The position numbers and the translations under genes were made by a program. Below are positions 9,172 through 19,483 of a stretch of DNA of 64,000 nucleotides, piece by piece; the first letter of the stretch is position 1, and every line of letters begins with the position of its first letter. This stretch comes from Glycomyces sp. YM15 (GTDB taxonomy: Bacteria > Actinomycetota > Actinomycetes > Mycobacteriales > Micromonosporaceae), in assembly GCF_016918015.1 (NCBI RefSeq), contig NZ_JAERMK010000001.1, positions 1-64,000 on the forward strand, in the 5' to 3' direction. The notes beneath the pieces were generated by a model, which saw only the letters and a list, made by a program, of their open reading frames with translations, was not told the DNA's origin and searched no databases.

Positions 9172-10686
9172 ATGGCCGCCACGCTTCGCGCACCGCAGGA
9201 GCCCCGCGCCCGCATCAGCGTCAAGCAGGGTTGGGCGCTGGCCACGCTGGTGCTCCCGGTGCTGCTCATCTCCGTCGACATGACGGTGCTCGGCTTCGCC
9301 GTGCCATTCCTGTCCGAAGACCTCGCGCCCACCGGCTCGCAGCTGCTGTGGATCGTCGACGTCTACGGCTTCGTGCTCGCCGGGCTCCTGGTCACCATGG
9401 GCACCCTCGGCGACCGCGTGGGCCGCCGCAGGCTGCTCGTCATCGGCTCGGCCGCGTTCGCCGTCGCGAGCGTGCTCGCCGCCTACGCGCCCAGCGCCGA
9501 AGCGCTCATCGCCGCGCGGGCACTGCTCGGCCTCGCCGGTGCGACCCTCATGCCGACCACGCTGGCGCTCATGCGGAACCTGTTCCACGACGACCGCCAG
9601 CGCAAATTCGCCATCGCGATCTGGGCCTCGGGTTTCTCCGCCGGGGCGGCCCTCGGGCCGATCCTCGGCGGCTGGCTGCTCGAGCACTTCTGGTGGGGCT
9701 CGGTCTTCCTCATGGCCGCTCCCGTCTCGCTCGCGGTCGTGCTGGCCGCGCCATTCCTGCTGCCCGAGTCGAAGGACCCGAACCCGGGCCGGATCGACCT
9801 GCCGAGCGTCGCGCTGTCGTTCCTGGCGATGTTCCCGTTCGTCTACGGGGTCAAGACGATCGCCGAGCACGGCGTCACGGTGGCGGCGGCGGCCGCCATC
9901 GCCGCGGGTGCGGTGGCCGGCGTCTGGTTCGTGCGGCGCCAGAAGCGCCTGGAGCACCCGCTGATCGACGTGGGCCTGTTCCGACTGCGGCGCTTCAGCG
10001 CCTCGCTGGCCACGAACTTCACGATCGTGTTCGCGCTGATCTCGGCGCTGTTCCTGCTGACGCAGTACCTCCAGCTGGTGCTGGGCTTCTCCCCCATGCA
10101 GGCGGGGCTGCTGCTCCTGCCGGGCATGGCCGTCTCAGTGGTGGCCGGGCTGTTCGCGGTCCGCCTCTCGGAGCGGATCGGGATGGGGCGCACAATCATC
10201 GGAGGTCTGGTGTTCGTCATCGCCGGGTTCGCCGCGATGACGCTCATCGGGGTGGACGCGGGGGCGGCGGTGGTCGCCGTGGCGTTCGCGCTCATCGGCG
10301 GCGGTTCCGGTCTGGCGCAGACGGTCACGAACGACGCGATCCTCGCGGCGGCTCCGGCCGACCGGGCGGGCGCGGCCTCGGCGATCTCCGAGACCGCGTA
10401 CGAGCTCGGCGGTGCGATGGGCGTGGCCCTGCTCGGTTCGCTCGCGACCGGGATCTACCGGGCCGAGCTCGGGGATGCACCGTCGGAAGCCGCGGAGACA
10501 CTGGGCGAGGCCGCGCACGTGGCCGCGACGCTCCCGGTGGAGGCCGGGGACGCGCTCATGGAGGCCGCGAGGACGGCGTTCACCGACGGCCTGCGGGCGG
10601 TGGCGGTCGTCGCGGCGGTGCTGGTGCTCGTCGCCACCGTGGCCGTGGGCCGGACCTTGAGGTCGAACGCCCCTGCGCGGCGCTGA
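9172..10686 (+). CDS. MFS drug transporter, DHA2 (14-TM) family
   Basis: Proton-coupled exporter of the EmrB/QacA type. Features in order: first helix ATLVLPVLLISVDMTVLGFA with the DxT motif, motif A-like LGDRVGRRRLLVIGSAAF after helix 2, motif C-like GFSAGAALGPILGGWLLEHF in helix 5, then fourteen predicted helices over 504 residues. The ATG at 9172 follows a GAAAGAG box; an in-frame GTG three codons upstream is the alternative. The divergent TetR gene and palindrome indicate substrate-induced expression. A long hairpin follows the stop. The substrate cannot be deduced. Confidence 0.93.
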   Translation: MAATLRAPQEPRARISVKQGWALATLVLPVLLISVDMTVLGFAVPFLSEDLAPTGSQLLWIVDVYGFVLAGLLVTMGTLGDRVGRRRLLVIGSAAFAVASVLAAYAPSAEALIAARALLGLAGATLMPTTLALMRNLFHDDRQRKFAIAIWASGFSAGAALGPILGGWLLEHFWWGSVFLMAAPVSLAVVLAAPFLLPESKDPNPGRIDLPSVALSFLAMFPFVYGVKTIAEHGVTVAAAAAIAAGAVAGVWFVRRQKRLEHPLIDVGLFRLRRFSASLATNFTIVFALISALFLLTQYLQLVLGFSPMQAGLLLLPGMAVSVVAGLFAVRLSERIGMGRTIIGGLVFVIAGFAAMTLIGVDAGAAVVAVAFALIGGGSGLAQTVTNDAILAAAPADRAGAASAISETAYELGGAMGVALLGSLATGIYRAELGDAPSEAAETLGEAAHVAATLPVEAGDALMEAARTAFTDGLRAVAVVAAVLVLVATVAVGRTLRSNAPARR

Positions 10687-10716
10687 AACCGGTCCGTTCT
10701 CGACCGTTGTGTCCTA

Positions 10717-10760
10717 CGATCGCGCTGAGCGGCTTCGTTCGGGGCCGCTCAAGGCGATCG
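10717..10760 (+). terminator. Long two-part stem after the MFS gene
   Basis: Outer arms CGATCGC/GCGATCG and inner arms GAGCGGC/GCCGCTC are separated by 3-nt internal loops, with a 10-nt apical loop. It lies 30 bp past the MFS stop and 28 bp before the DUF805 start. There is no U-tract, so it may be a factor-assisted terminator or part of the next gene's leader. Confidence 0.5.
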
Positions 10761-10788
10761 CTCCGCAGGAGCGAGGAAGGGGCACGCC

Positions 10789-11145
10789 ATGAGCTGGTAC
10801 ATGACGGCTCTGAAGAAGTACGCGGTGTTCAGCGGCCGTTCTCGCCGTCGCGAGTTCTGGTGGTTCGTCCTGGTCAACGCGATCATCGGCGCGATCCTCC
10901 AGTGCTTGGGCAACGACCCGAACGACCCGAACTTCTGGAACTTCATCGGCTGGCTCTACGGCCTCGCGGTGCTCATCCCGAGCATCGCGGTGCAGGTGCG
11001 CCGGCTCCACGACACCGGCCGGACCGGCTGGTGGTGGTGGATCGGGCTCGTCCCGTTCGTCGGCTGGATCGTCCTGCTCGTCTTCAACCTGTTCGACAGC
11101 GAGCCGGGGACCAACAGGTACGGACCCAATCCCAAAGGCGCGTAA
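10789..11145 (+). CDS. DUF805 membrane protein
   Basis: A 118-residue protein starting MSWYMTALKKYAVFSGRSRR, followed by REFWWFVL. This is the Y-x-x-F-x-G-R-x-x-R-x-E-[FY]-W pattern that defines DUF805. Three or four hydrophobic helices follow, with the second signature VRRLHDTGRTGWWWW between helices and a polar tail ending in Asn-Pro-Lys-Gly-Ala. The start has GAGGAAGGGG upstream. Function is unknown; members are often found as paralogous pairs, as here with the next gene. Confidence 0.92.
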   Translation: MSWYMTALKKYAVFSGRSRRREFWWFVLVNAIIGAILQCLGNDPNDPNFWNFIGWLYGLAVLIPSIAVQVRRLHDTGRTGWWWWIGLVPFVGWIVLLVFNLFDSEPGTNRYGPNPKGA

Positions 11146-11158
11146 CCGGAAACGGCAA

Positions 11159-11186
11159 AAGGCGGGGCTCAATCGAGCCCCGCCTT
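11159..11186 (+). terminator. Intrinsic terminator after first DUF805 gene
   Basis: A perfect 12-bp stem (AAGGCGGGGCTC / GAGCCCCGCCTT) with loop AATC, 13 bp past the stop codon. Confidence 0.85.
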
Positions 11187-11328
11187 CGGCGTCGTTCCCC
11201 TGACCACTGAAAACTCCCGTCCAATCTGCACGGCGAACGTGCTAAGTTCTCCTTCGGCCCTAGCCCAGGGCCGGTTGCCCCTTGCCCCATCCGTTCCCCA
11301 GTGGAACGACCCCTTGGAAGGAACCAGA

Positions 11329-11682
11329 ATGAACTGGTACATCAACGTAATCAAGAACTACGTCGGATTCTCAGGGCGCGCTCGCCGCACGGAGTACTGG
11401 ATGTTCGTACTGTTCAACGCCATCATCATGTTCGCGCTGTACCTGCCGTTCCTCATCACGCGGGAACCCGCGCTCACGGCCCTGTACGCCGTCTACGCGC
11501 TGGCCGTCTTCCTTCCGGCCCTGGCGGTCACCGTCCGCCGCCTGCACGACATCGACAAGTCCGGCTGGTGGTACCTCATCAGCTTCGTGCCGCTCGCCGG
11601 CCCGATCATCCTGATCGTCTTGACCGCCACCGCCGGCAAGCCCGGCCCGAACCAGTACGGCCCCGATCCCAAGGCCGCCTAG
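11329..11682 (+). CDS. DUF805 membrane protein, second copy
   Basis: A 117-residue paralogue of the preceding gene. It has the same layout: MNWYINVIKNYVGFSGRARR then TEYWMF, a pair of helices, VRRLHDIDKSGWWYLI, a final helix and a tail ending GPNQYGPDPKAA. The ATG at 11329 has GGAAGGAA upstream; ATG was chosen over the longer in-frame opening. Each copy has its own terminator, so the two are probably separate transcripts despite the evident tandem duplication. Function unknown. Confidence 0.92.
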   Translation: MNWYINVIKNYVGFSGRARRTEYWMFVLFNAIIMFALYLPFLITREPALTALYAVYALAVFLPALAVTVRRLHDIDKSGWWYLISFVPLAGPIILIVLTATAGKPGPNQYGPDPKAA

Positions 11683-11694
11683 TTCCCAACGTTG

Positions 11695-11731
11695 AAAGGC
11701 GGGCCACTCCCGATGGGAGTGGCCCGCCTTT
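11695..11731. terminator. Bidirectional terminator between DUF805 and pyrG
   Basis: A perfect 17-bp stem (AAAGGCGGGCCACTCCC and its complement) with a 3-nt loop and A/T ends on both sides. It serves the convergent DUF805 and pyrG genes. Confidence 0.92.
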
Positions 11732-11743
11732 CATCGTGTGCGC

Positions 11744-13498
<1,755 letters not shown>

Positions 13499-15739
13499 TC
13501 ATCCACGGGATTCCACACTAACACTTTCACCGTCGTTTTCCTCATCGACCCACGACGGTGCGTCGACGATCATGTCCGAGTACTGGCCGTCCTTGACGTG
13601 CGCGCGGGCCAGCACGCGGTGACTCATGATGACCGCCAAGGGAACCATGACGGCGAGGGCCGAACCGAGGCTCATGAGGCCCTTGCCGAGGAGGAGTCCG
13701 GCGACGGCCGCGCCGACCACGGCGGCGGCGAATCCGGCCCGCAGGGGCGGGTACAGGCCGAAGGCCCGGCGCAGGCCGCCTCCCGGGCGGAGGAGGATGA
13801 GCCAGCAGTAGGCCCCGGCCATGATGGTGAGCACGCTCAGCGGCGAGGTGAAGAGCGCGACGATGTTCGAGCCGATGCCGGAGGCGATGACGCCGTTCGT
13901 GTCGCCCATGACGTCGCCGAGGAACGAGCCGAGCTCGCCGCGTTCGGCGACGGGCCGCTGGAAGTCGATCCACATCAGGCCGAACAGCACCGCGACCCCG
14001 GCGAGGCCCGACCACACGAAGCGCTGGAAGGTGACCCAGCCGCCGGTGGCGAGCGCCGCCGCGAGGCAGGTGCCGACGATGAGGGCCACGGCCGCCGGGA
14101 CGGAGTCGCCGAAGAACCCGGCGGAGGCGATGAGCACGCCGACGCAGCCGATCCCGGCCATGGCCGGGGACTGGTAGCGGCGCGGGAGCCGCCACGACAC
14201 GGTCGCGGCGAGCAGCCACAGCGAGGCGATGAACATGCCGGTGGCGACCGGCCCGAGCTCGTTCGAGGCGGAGTCGGCCACGGTGTAGTCGCCGAGGAGT
14301 GTCCCGAGCGGGTCATGCGTGTGCAGGAGCATCGCGAGGACGGTCACGATGATGCCGAAGGCGGACACCGAGATCATGAGGCTCGCGGGCCCGTGGCGGC
14401 CGGGCAGGCCGATCGCGACGAACGCGCACACGACGGCGATGCCGAGGGCCGTGAGCGGACCGACGACGCCGGGGCGCGCGGCCGACCACCAGCCGAAGAA
14501 GTCGGCGAGGATCGCGGCGGCCACGAACAGGGCGCACACGAGCGCCGAGACGATGTTCAGGCGCATGAGCCACAGCGGCGGCGGCTTGACGCCGGGCTGC
14601 CCCGCGCGGCGCAGCAGGTGCAGCAGGGGCCAGGCCACGAAGGTCAGGGCGAGGAACAGGAGCACTTGGAGCCACTGGGTGGCCGGAGCGGCGACGTCGG
14701 CGGCCATGAGCCGCGCGTCGGTGTCGTCGAACACCGCCTGACGGTCCTCATAGGTCAGCGAGTCCTCGGTGGCGCCGGCGGCCGTGCCGGTCGAGGTGTC
14801 GGGGAGCGGCGAGTCCAGGAGCGTCAGGATGGTCGCGGTCAGATCGGTGAGCCGCAGGTAGCCGGGGCGTTCGGCGGGCAGGTCGAGGAGGTTGTGGCCG
14901 TCCTCGTCGCCGAAGTTCGCGACCGTGGCGAGCAGCCGGTTCGGTTCGGCCACTTGGCCGATCCCGGAGACGATGAGCGCCGAGTCCTCGCCGCGGGCGG
15001 CCTGGAGTTCGCCCACCGTGGCGTCGAGCTGTGCGAGCGCGTCGGCCCGCGACTCGGTCTCGACCGGCAGGATGCCGCCGTCGACGACGGTCAGCGGGCA
15101 TTCGGCCAGCGCCTCGTCCAGGTCGTCGCCGCCGGGCATGCCGGGCGAGTAGTCGCCGACGCGGCCGACCGAGTTCGCGGTCGCGTACGCCGCTCCGGGT
15201 CCGATCGCGGTGGCGCAGCTGGTCCCGGCGGCGAGGGTGCCGAGCTGGGTGCCCTGGTCGAGGTCGCGGTTGAGGGTCACGAGGTCGGTCATGTCCCCAA
15301 CGGTCGCGGTGTCGTCCTCGACGCTGATCCCGTCGTCGGTGACCGGCTCGCACTCCGAGCCCTGCCCGTAGGGGTCGCTCACGGCGGAGGCGCCGGCCGA
15401 GAGGGTGAGCCAGCCGTCGAGGGCGCACGTGAAGTTGCGGCCGGAGTTCGTGTTCAGCTCGGCGAGCGAGCCGTTCTGGGCGAGCTCGGCGAGGTTCGGG
15501 GTCGTCTGGGCGTCGATGTCGGTCCAGGTGAGGCCGCTGACGCCGAGGAACACCACGGCGTCGACGGTGCTGGGCAGTGACTCCTCGCCGTCCTCGGGGA
15601 GGAGTTGGAAGGCCGCCACGGCCGCGAGGAGGGCGACGCCGGACCAGGCGCCGATCCGGCCGAGGTTCTCGGTGATGCCGCGGGCGATCGCCTTGCGGGC
15701 TTTGCGGGTCAGGCGCCCGGCATCGAGTTTTCGCGACAC
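13499..15739 (-). CDS. Polytopic membrane protein with alkaline-phosphatase-like ectodomain
   Basis: A 746-residue protein. A single hydrophobic helix near residues 34-50 leads into an ectodomain of about 300 residues beginning VDAVVFLGVSGLTWTDIDAQ. This resembles the alkaline-phosphatase/sulfatase superfamily core, with TPNLAELAQNGSLAELNT and CALDGWLTLSAG where the metal-bound nucleophile would sit. From about residue 355 there are roughly ten to eleven membrane helices and a short acidic C-tail. The GTG start at 15739 lies 7 bp after the GT4 stop, in a run with GT4 and murJ. A role in cell-envelope polymer processing is inferred from context only. I do not recognise a characterised homologue. 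Confidence 0.75.
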   Translation of the reverse strand: MSRKLDAGRLTRKARKAIARGITENLGRIGAWSGVALLAAVAAFQLLPEDGEESLPSTVDAVVFLGVSGLTWTDIDAQTTPNLAELAQNGSLAELNTNSGRNFTCALDGWLTLSAGASAVSDPYGQGSECEPVTDDGISVEDDTATVGDMTDLVTLNRDLDQGTQLGTLAAGTSCATAIGPGAAYATANSVGRVGDYSPGMPGGDDLDEALAECPLTVVDGGILPVETESRADALAQLDATVGELQAARGEDSALIVSGIGQVAEPNRLLATVANFGDEDGHNLLDLPAERPGYLRLTDLTATILTLLDSPLPDTSTGTAAGATEDSLTYEDRQAVFDDTDARLMAADVAAPATQWLQVLLFLALTFVAWPLLHLLRRAGQPGVKPPPLWLMRLNIVSALVCALFVAAAILADFFGWWSAARPGVVGPLTALGIAVVCAFVAIGLPGRHGPASLMISVSAFGIIVTVLAMLLHTHDPLGTLLGDYTVADSASNELGPVATGMFIASLWLLAATVSWRLPRRYQSPAMAGIGCVGVLIASAGFFGDSVPAAVALIVGTCLAAALATGGWVTFQRFVWSGLAGVAVLFGLMWIDFQRPVAERGELGSFLGDVMGDTNGVIASGIGSNIVALFTSPLSVLTIMAGAYCWLILLRPGGGLRRAFGLYPPLRAGFAAAVVGAAVAGLLLGKGLMSLGSALAVMVPLAVIMSHRVLARAHVKDGQYSDMIVDAPSWVDEENDGESVSVESRG

Positions 15740-15746
15740 GGCGGCG

Positions 15747-16844
15747 CTATCTTCCCGTCAGTTCCAGGTAGAGCGCGTCGAGGGCGTCGAGCATCTGGGC
15801 CTCGTCGGGCCACGTGGCGGCTCGGGCGAGGCTCTTCTCGCCGTAGGCGGCGAGGCGGGCGGGATCGTCGAGGAGGCCGCGCACGGTCTGGTCGAGGCCG
15901 TCCACGTCCCCGACCTCGAAGTACGCGGCGGCGTCGCCCACGAGCTCGGGGATGCCGCCGGTGCGGGTGGTCACGAGCGGCACGCCGGCCTGCATGACCT
16001 CCTGCGCGAAGAGCTGGCGGGCTTCCCACTGGCTGGAGATGACGGCGAGGTCGGCGGCGGCGAGGAGGTCGGCGACGTCGGTGCGGTGGCCGAGCAGGCG
16101 CACGTCGGCTCCGGAGGCGTCGATGAGTCCTTCCAGGCGCATCCGTTCGGGGCCGTCACCGGCGATCGCGACGACCGGCTGCCGGTCGAGGGAGGTCCAT
16201 CGCTGCGCGGCGGCGATGAGGGTGTCGTAGTCCTTCTGCGGGTGCAGGCGGCCCACGGAGAGCAGCAGCGGCCGGTCGCCGATGCCGAGTTCGGCGCGGA
16301 TCGCTTCGGCATCGCTGACGGCGATGCGGGGCGGGGCGGCGACGGGCGCGAGGCGGGCGTCGCGCGCGCCGAGGTCGATCAGGTGCTCGTGGAGGTCGGA
16401 GGAGGCCGCGAGGGCGACGTCGACGCCGCGGGCGAGGCGCTTCTCGAGCTCGTCGGAGACGCGCCGCTTGATCCCGGTGGTGATGAGCTGGTTGTGCCAG
16501 GTGGTGACGAGGGCCGCGCCCGCGGGGCGGGCCGCGAGCGCCGTGAGGCCTCCGGTGAGTCCGTGGGCGTGCACGAGGTCCACGCCGCGGCCGGTGATGC
16601 CGCGCAGGGCGTTCCGGGCCGCCCACCAGGCGAGCGGCAGCTCCGGCGAGGGCTTGGCGGTGATGGGGGCGGGCGCGAAGCGCGCGCCCTTGGCGCGGAA
16701 GCCGAAGCGCTCCTCGGTCTCGGGCGGGCCGACGACCAGGACGGCGTCGCCTCGTGCGACGAGTCCCGCCGCGAGCGACGCGACGTGCGTCCCGATGCCG
16801 CCGGTCGAAGGGCCGAGCACCAAGGCGATACGGCGATGGCTCAC
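15747..16844 (-). CDS. Family 4 glycosyltransferase (GT-B fold)
   Basis: A 365-residue GT4 enzyme. The N-terminal Rossmann domain opens RRIALVLGPSTGGIGTHVAS with the GG(I)GTH loop of the acceptor domain. A glycosyl-binding core LLSVGRLHPQKDYDTLIAAA follows, then the donor-binding QLFAQEVMQAGVPLVTTRTG and GIPELVGD. The usual E-x7-E is represented by W-E-A-R-Q-L-F-A-Q-E. GTG at 16844 overlaps the murJ stop as GTGA, so it is translationally coupled to murJ. It probably glycosylates a lipid-linked or surface acceptor made in this envelope cluster; the substrate is unknown. Confidence 0.88.
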   Translation of the reverse strand: MSHRRIALVLGPSTGGIGTHVASLAAGLVARGDAVLVVGPPETEERFGFRAKGARFAPAPITAKPSPELPLAWWAARNALRGITGRGVDLVHAHGLTGGLTALAARPAGAALVTTWHNQLITTGIKRRVSDELEKRLARGVDVALAASSDLHEHLIDLGARDARLAPVAAPPRIAVSDAEAIRAELGIGDRPLLLSVGRLHPQKDYDTLIAAAQRWTSLDRQPVVAIAGDGPERMRLEGLIDASGADVRLLGHRTDVADLLAAADLAVISSQWEARQLFAQEVMQAGVPLVTTRTGGIPELVGDAAAYFEVGDVDGLDQTVRGLLDDPARLAAYGEKSLARAATWPDEAQMLDALDALYLELTGR

Positions 16845-18580
16845 TTGTCAGCTCCACTGGGTTCGTCGGGTGCGTGGTCGTCGGATGCGCTGTCGTCAGA
16901 TGCGTTCTCGTCGGGCGCTTGGCCTTCGGGGACGCTGCCGTCGGGTTCTCCAGACGCTCGGATTATGCCAGCGCGTCGCAGGACGGGCCGCACGACACCG
17001 GAACCGCCGATGAGCGCGGCGGTGCCGAGGTAGACGACACCGGTCGCGGCGCCGACGACGACGCCCTGGAGTAGGGCCGAGTAGAAGGAGTCGGCGTGGC
17101 CCCAGAGGGCGATGATCTCGCGGGCGGCGAGGACTGCCGCGATCGCGGCGACGATCGTGGCGAGGGCGGCCCGGGGGATGCCTTTGAGGCTCGCGGCGCC
17201 GGTGTGGCGGGCGATGGCGGCGGTGAGGGCGAGGCCGATGACGGTCATGCCGATCGACCAGGCGATGGCGAGCGCGAGGGTGCGGTCCGCGAGGGGCATG
17301 CTCTCGGAGAGGGCGACGGCGGCGACTGCGGCTGCGGCCCAGCCGATCGAGGTGGCTCCGGCGGCGTACTTGTTGCGGCCGATGGCGTACAGGCCGCGGG
17401 AGTAGATCGCGAAGACCGAGTAGCCGAAGAGCCCGAAGGCGAGACCGGTGAGGGTGCCCTGGATCTGCATCTGGGTGTTGGCGCTCTTGTCGGCCGAGAC
17501 CGAGGAGAGGACGGTCGCGATGGGTTCGGCGAGGCCCGCAAGCGCGGCGACGCCGAGGCCGGAGAGCAGCAGCACCGCGCGGCCGGTCTGGGAGAGGCGG
17601 CGTTGGTAGCGGTCGTGCTCGCCGAGGGAGAACGCTTCGGCCAGAACGGGGTAGGCGGCGGTGGCGAGGGGGACGGCGAGGATGGCCCAGGGCAGGAGGA
17701 AGAAGGTCTGCGAGACGGTGAAGACCGCTACGGCGCCGGGGTCGGAGCCGCCGTTGGCGAGGCGGATGAGCAGGGCCTGGCACAGTTGCTGGGCGCCGAC
17801 GGTGACGGCTCCGGCGATGGCGAGGGATTTCAGGCCGGAGGCGACTTGGGTGTCGAGCCGCCAGGCGGGCCGCAGATGCAGGCCCAGGCCGCGCAGCGGG
17901 AAGATGAGGCAGCCGGCGAGGACGGCGACGCCGCAGGTGGTGCCGAGGGCGAGGAACACGATCTCGCTTTGGCCGAGGTTCTCGACCTTGTCCTCGCGTC
18001 CGGAGATGCCGCCGTAGATCACGTAGACCAGGGCCATCACGATGCTGGAGAGGAGCGGCGCGAGGGCGGGCCAGGCGAAGCGGCGGTGCGACTGCAGGAT
18101 GCCGGTGAGGACGACCGCGACGCCGTAGAGCGGGATCTGCGGGGCGAAGAGGACGAGCATCTCGGTCGCGGCGTCGATCGTCGCTTCTCTGGCGATCGCG
18201 TCGTCGACGGCGCTGTTGTCCGGCATGAGCAGGACGATGATCGGGCGGGCGAAGGCGGCGACGAGGAGGCCGGCGGGGATGAGGATCGTCAGCGCCCAGG
18301 TCATCAGCGCCGAGGCGATGTGGCTGACCTGCTTGGGGTCGTTCCGCGCGAGCGGCGCGGCGAGGAGCGGGATCACCAGGGCGGCGAGCGCGCCGCCGGC
18401 GACGAGCTCGAAGATGATGTTCGGGATGCTGTTGGCGGTCTGGTAGGCGGTGCCCAGCGTTCCGAGGCCGATGGCCCACGTGAACACCATGGTGCGGCCG
18501 AATCCGGCCAGGCGGGAGGCGACGGTGATCGCACCGATGACCGAGGCGGCACGACCGACTTCGCGTCGGGTCTCGGTCAA
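16841..18580 (-). CDS. murJ: MurJ-family lipid II flippase
   Basis: A MOP-superfamily polytopic protein of 579 residues with about 14 helices. The N-terminus carries ASVIGAITVASRLAGFGRTM and the family-typical TAYQTANSIPNIIFELVAGG. The C-terminus is a short acidic, Ser/Asp-rich cytoplasmic tail without the kinase-like domain of the mycobacterial MviN. I take TTG at 18580 as the start: it overlaps the upstream stop as TTGA and begins MTETRREVGRAASVIG. The upstream part of the open frame is shadow sequence. It lies between an MraY/WecA-like gene and a GT4. Whether this is the essential lipid II flippase or a second MurJ-like exporter for another polyprenyl-linked sugar is open. Confidence 0.85.
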   Translation of the reverse strand: MTETRREVGRAASVIGAITVASRLAGFGRTMVFTWAIGLGTLGTAYQTANSIPNIIFELVAGGALAALVIPLLAAPLARNDPKQVSHIASALMTWALTILIPAGLLVAAFARPIIVLLMPDNSAVDDAIAREATIDAATEMLVLFAPQIPLYGVAVVLTGILQSHRRFAWPALAPLLSSIVMALVYVIYGGISGREDKVENLGQSEIVFLALGTTCGVAVLAGCLIFPLRGLGLHLRPAWRLDTQVASGLKSLAIAGAVTVGAQQLCQALLIRLANGGSDPGAVAVFTVSQTFFLLPWAILAVPLATAAYPVLAEAFSLGEHDRYQRRLSQTGRAVLLLSGLGVAALAGLAEPIATVLSSVSADKSANTQMQIQGTLTGLAFGLFGYSVFAIYSRGLYAIGRNKYAAGATSIGWAAAAVAAVALSESMPLADRTLALAIAWSIGMTVIGLALTAAIARHTGAASLKGIPRAALATIVAAIAAVLAAREIIALWGHADSFYSALLQGVVVGAATGVVYLGTAALIGGSGVVRPVLRRAGIIRASGEPDGSVPEGQAPDENASDDSASDDHAPDEPSGADK

Positions 18581-19473
18581 GACTTCGTCCGACCCAGCTC
18601 GTCCAACTCCCGCAGCACGGGTGTCTCGGCGATCACTTTCGTGAAGCTGACCTTTTCGGAGGCGGCGATGAGGGCCGCGACGCCCGCGAGGGCGACGTGG
18701 CGGCCGATCATGCCGGTGCGGGCGATGTAGGCGAGGCCGAGGAGCGCGCCGAGGGCGTTCGCGCCGCCGTCGCCGAGCATGGTCTTGCCTTCGAGGTCTT
18801 CGGCCATGGCCGCACCGGAGGCCGCGGAGACCGCGAGCGCGGTGTTCGCTCCGGCCGCCGCGGTGCTGCGCCGGGGCTTCGGGCCGGCGGGCCGCGAGAG
18901 GGGCGCGGAGGCGAGGGTGACCACTTTGAGGGCGCGGCCGGGCCGCAGGTCGAAGAGGTTGACCACGTTGGCGGCACCGGCGATGACACCGCCGCCGACG
19001 CCGACGTTCCAGACGCGGCGCAGCAGGGGGCGGCGCTCGTCGGTGAGTTCGCCGTTCTGCAGGTCGATGAGGGCGGCCGCGGCGATCCCGGCGGTGGAGA
19101 TGCCGAGGACCTTGACGAGCCCGGCGCTCATGCGGCCCTTGAGGAGCGCGCCCACGTGGCCTTTGAAGCCTTTGGCCTTCTCGCCCTTGGCGTCCGCCAT
19201 GTCGTCGTAGAGGCCGACGGCTCCGGCGGTGAGTCCGGCGGTGGCCGCGGCGGCGGCGTACGCCGGGGAGTTCGCCCCGAGGACCGCTCCGGCGGTGGCG
19301 CCCACGGTGATCCCGGGGCCTTCGGCCAGGGACACGGTGTCGCCCTTGTGGTTGACCCGTTCCAGGTCGGCCGCCCACTTGGAGCGGCGTACGGCGCTGA
19401 TCGCGGCGATCGTGCCGCCCGCGGCGAGGCCTCCGATGAACGCCCGCCCTACCGTGCGCGTTAGCTGGCTCAT
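18577..19473 (-). CDS. MraY/WecA-like membrane protein (polyprenyl-phosphate phosphotransferase family)
   Basis: A 298-residue hydrophobic protein with several motifs of the GT4/MraY family: AVGLYDDMADAKGEKAKGFK with the DDxxD-like Asp pair, NVGVGGGVIAGAANVVNLFD with the conserved N-x-x-N-L-F-D, and MLGDGGANALGALLGLAYIA equivalent to the GDxGAxxLG motif. It is shorter than MraY, and HIPAGG is not obvious. ATG at 19473. The stop overlaps the murJ start (TTGA). It probably transfers or processes a sugar-phosphate on an undecaprenyl carrier and may be a divergent actinobacterial paralogue rather than canonical MraY, which normally sits in the dcw cluster. Confidence 0.75.
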   Translation of the reverse strand: MSQLTRTVGRAFIGGLAAGGTIAAISAVRRSKWAADLERVNHKGDTVSLAEGPGITVGATAGAVLGANSPAYAAAAATAGLTAGAVGLYDDMADAKGEKAKGFKGHVGALLKGRMSAGLVKVLGISTAGIAAAALIDLQNGELTDERRPLLRRVWNVGVGGGVIAGAANVVNLFDLRPGRALKVVTLASAPLSRPAGPKPRRSTAAAGANTALAVSAASGAAMAEDLEGKTMLGDGGANALGALLGLAYIARTGMIGRHVALAGVAALIAASEKVSFTKVIAETPVLRELDELGRTKS

Positions 19474-19483
19474 GGCCGCGATA

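Noticed and set aside
13598-15580. 660-codon plus-strand frame opposite the AP-like membrane protein
   Set aside because: Arg/Gly/Glu-rich translation typical of GC-rich antisense frames; the minus-strand gene has clear membrane helices and domain features.
18581-19378. Extension of the murJ frame upstream
   Set aside because: It is a shadow of the MraY-like gene; the TTGA overlap with MTETRREVG is a better start.
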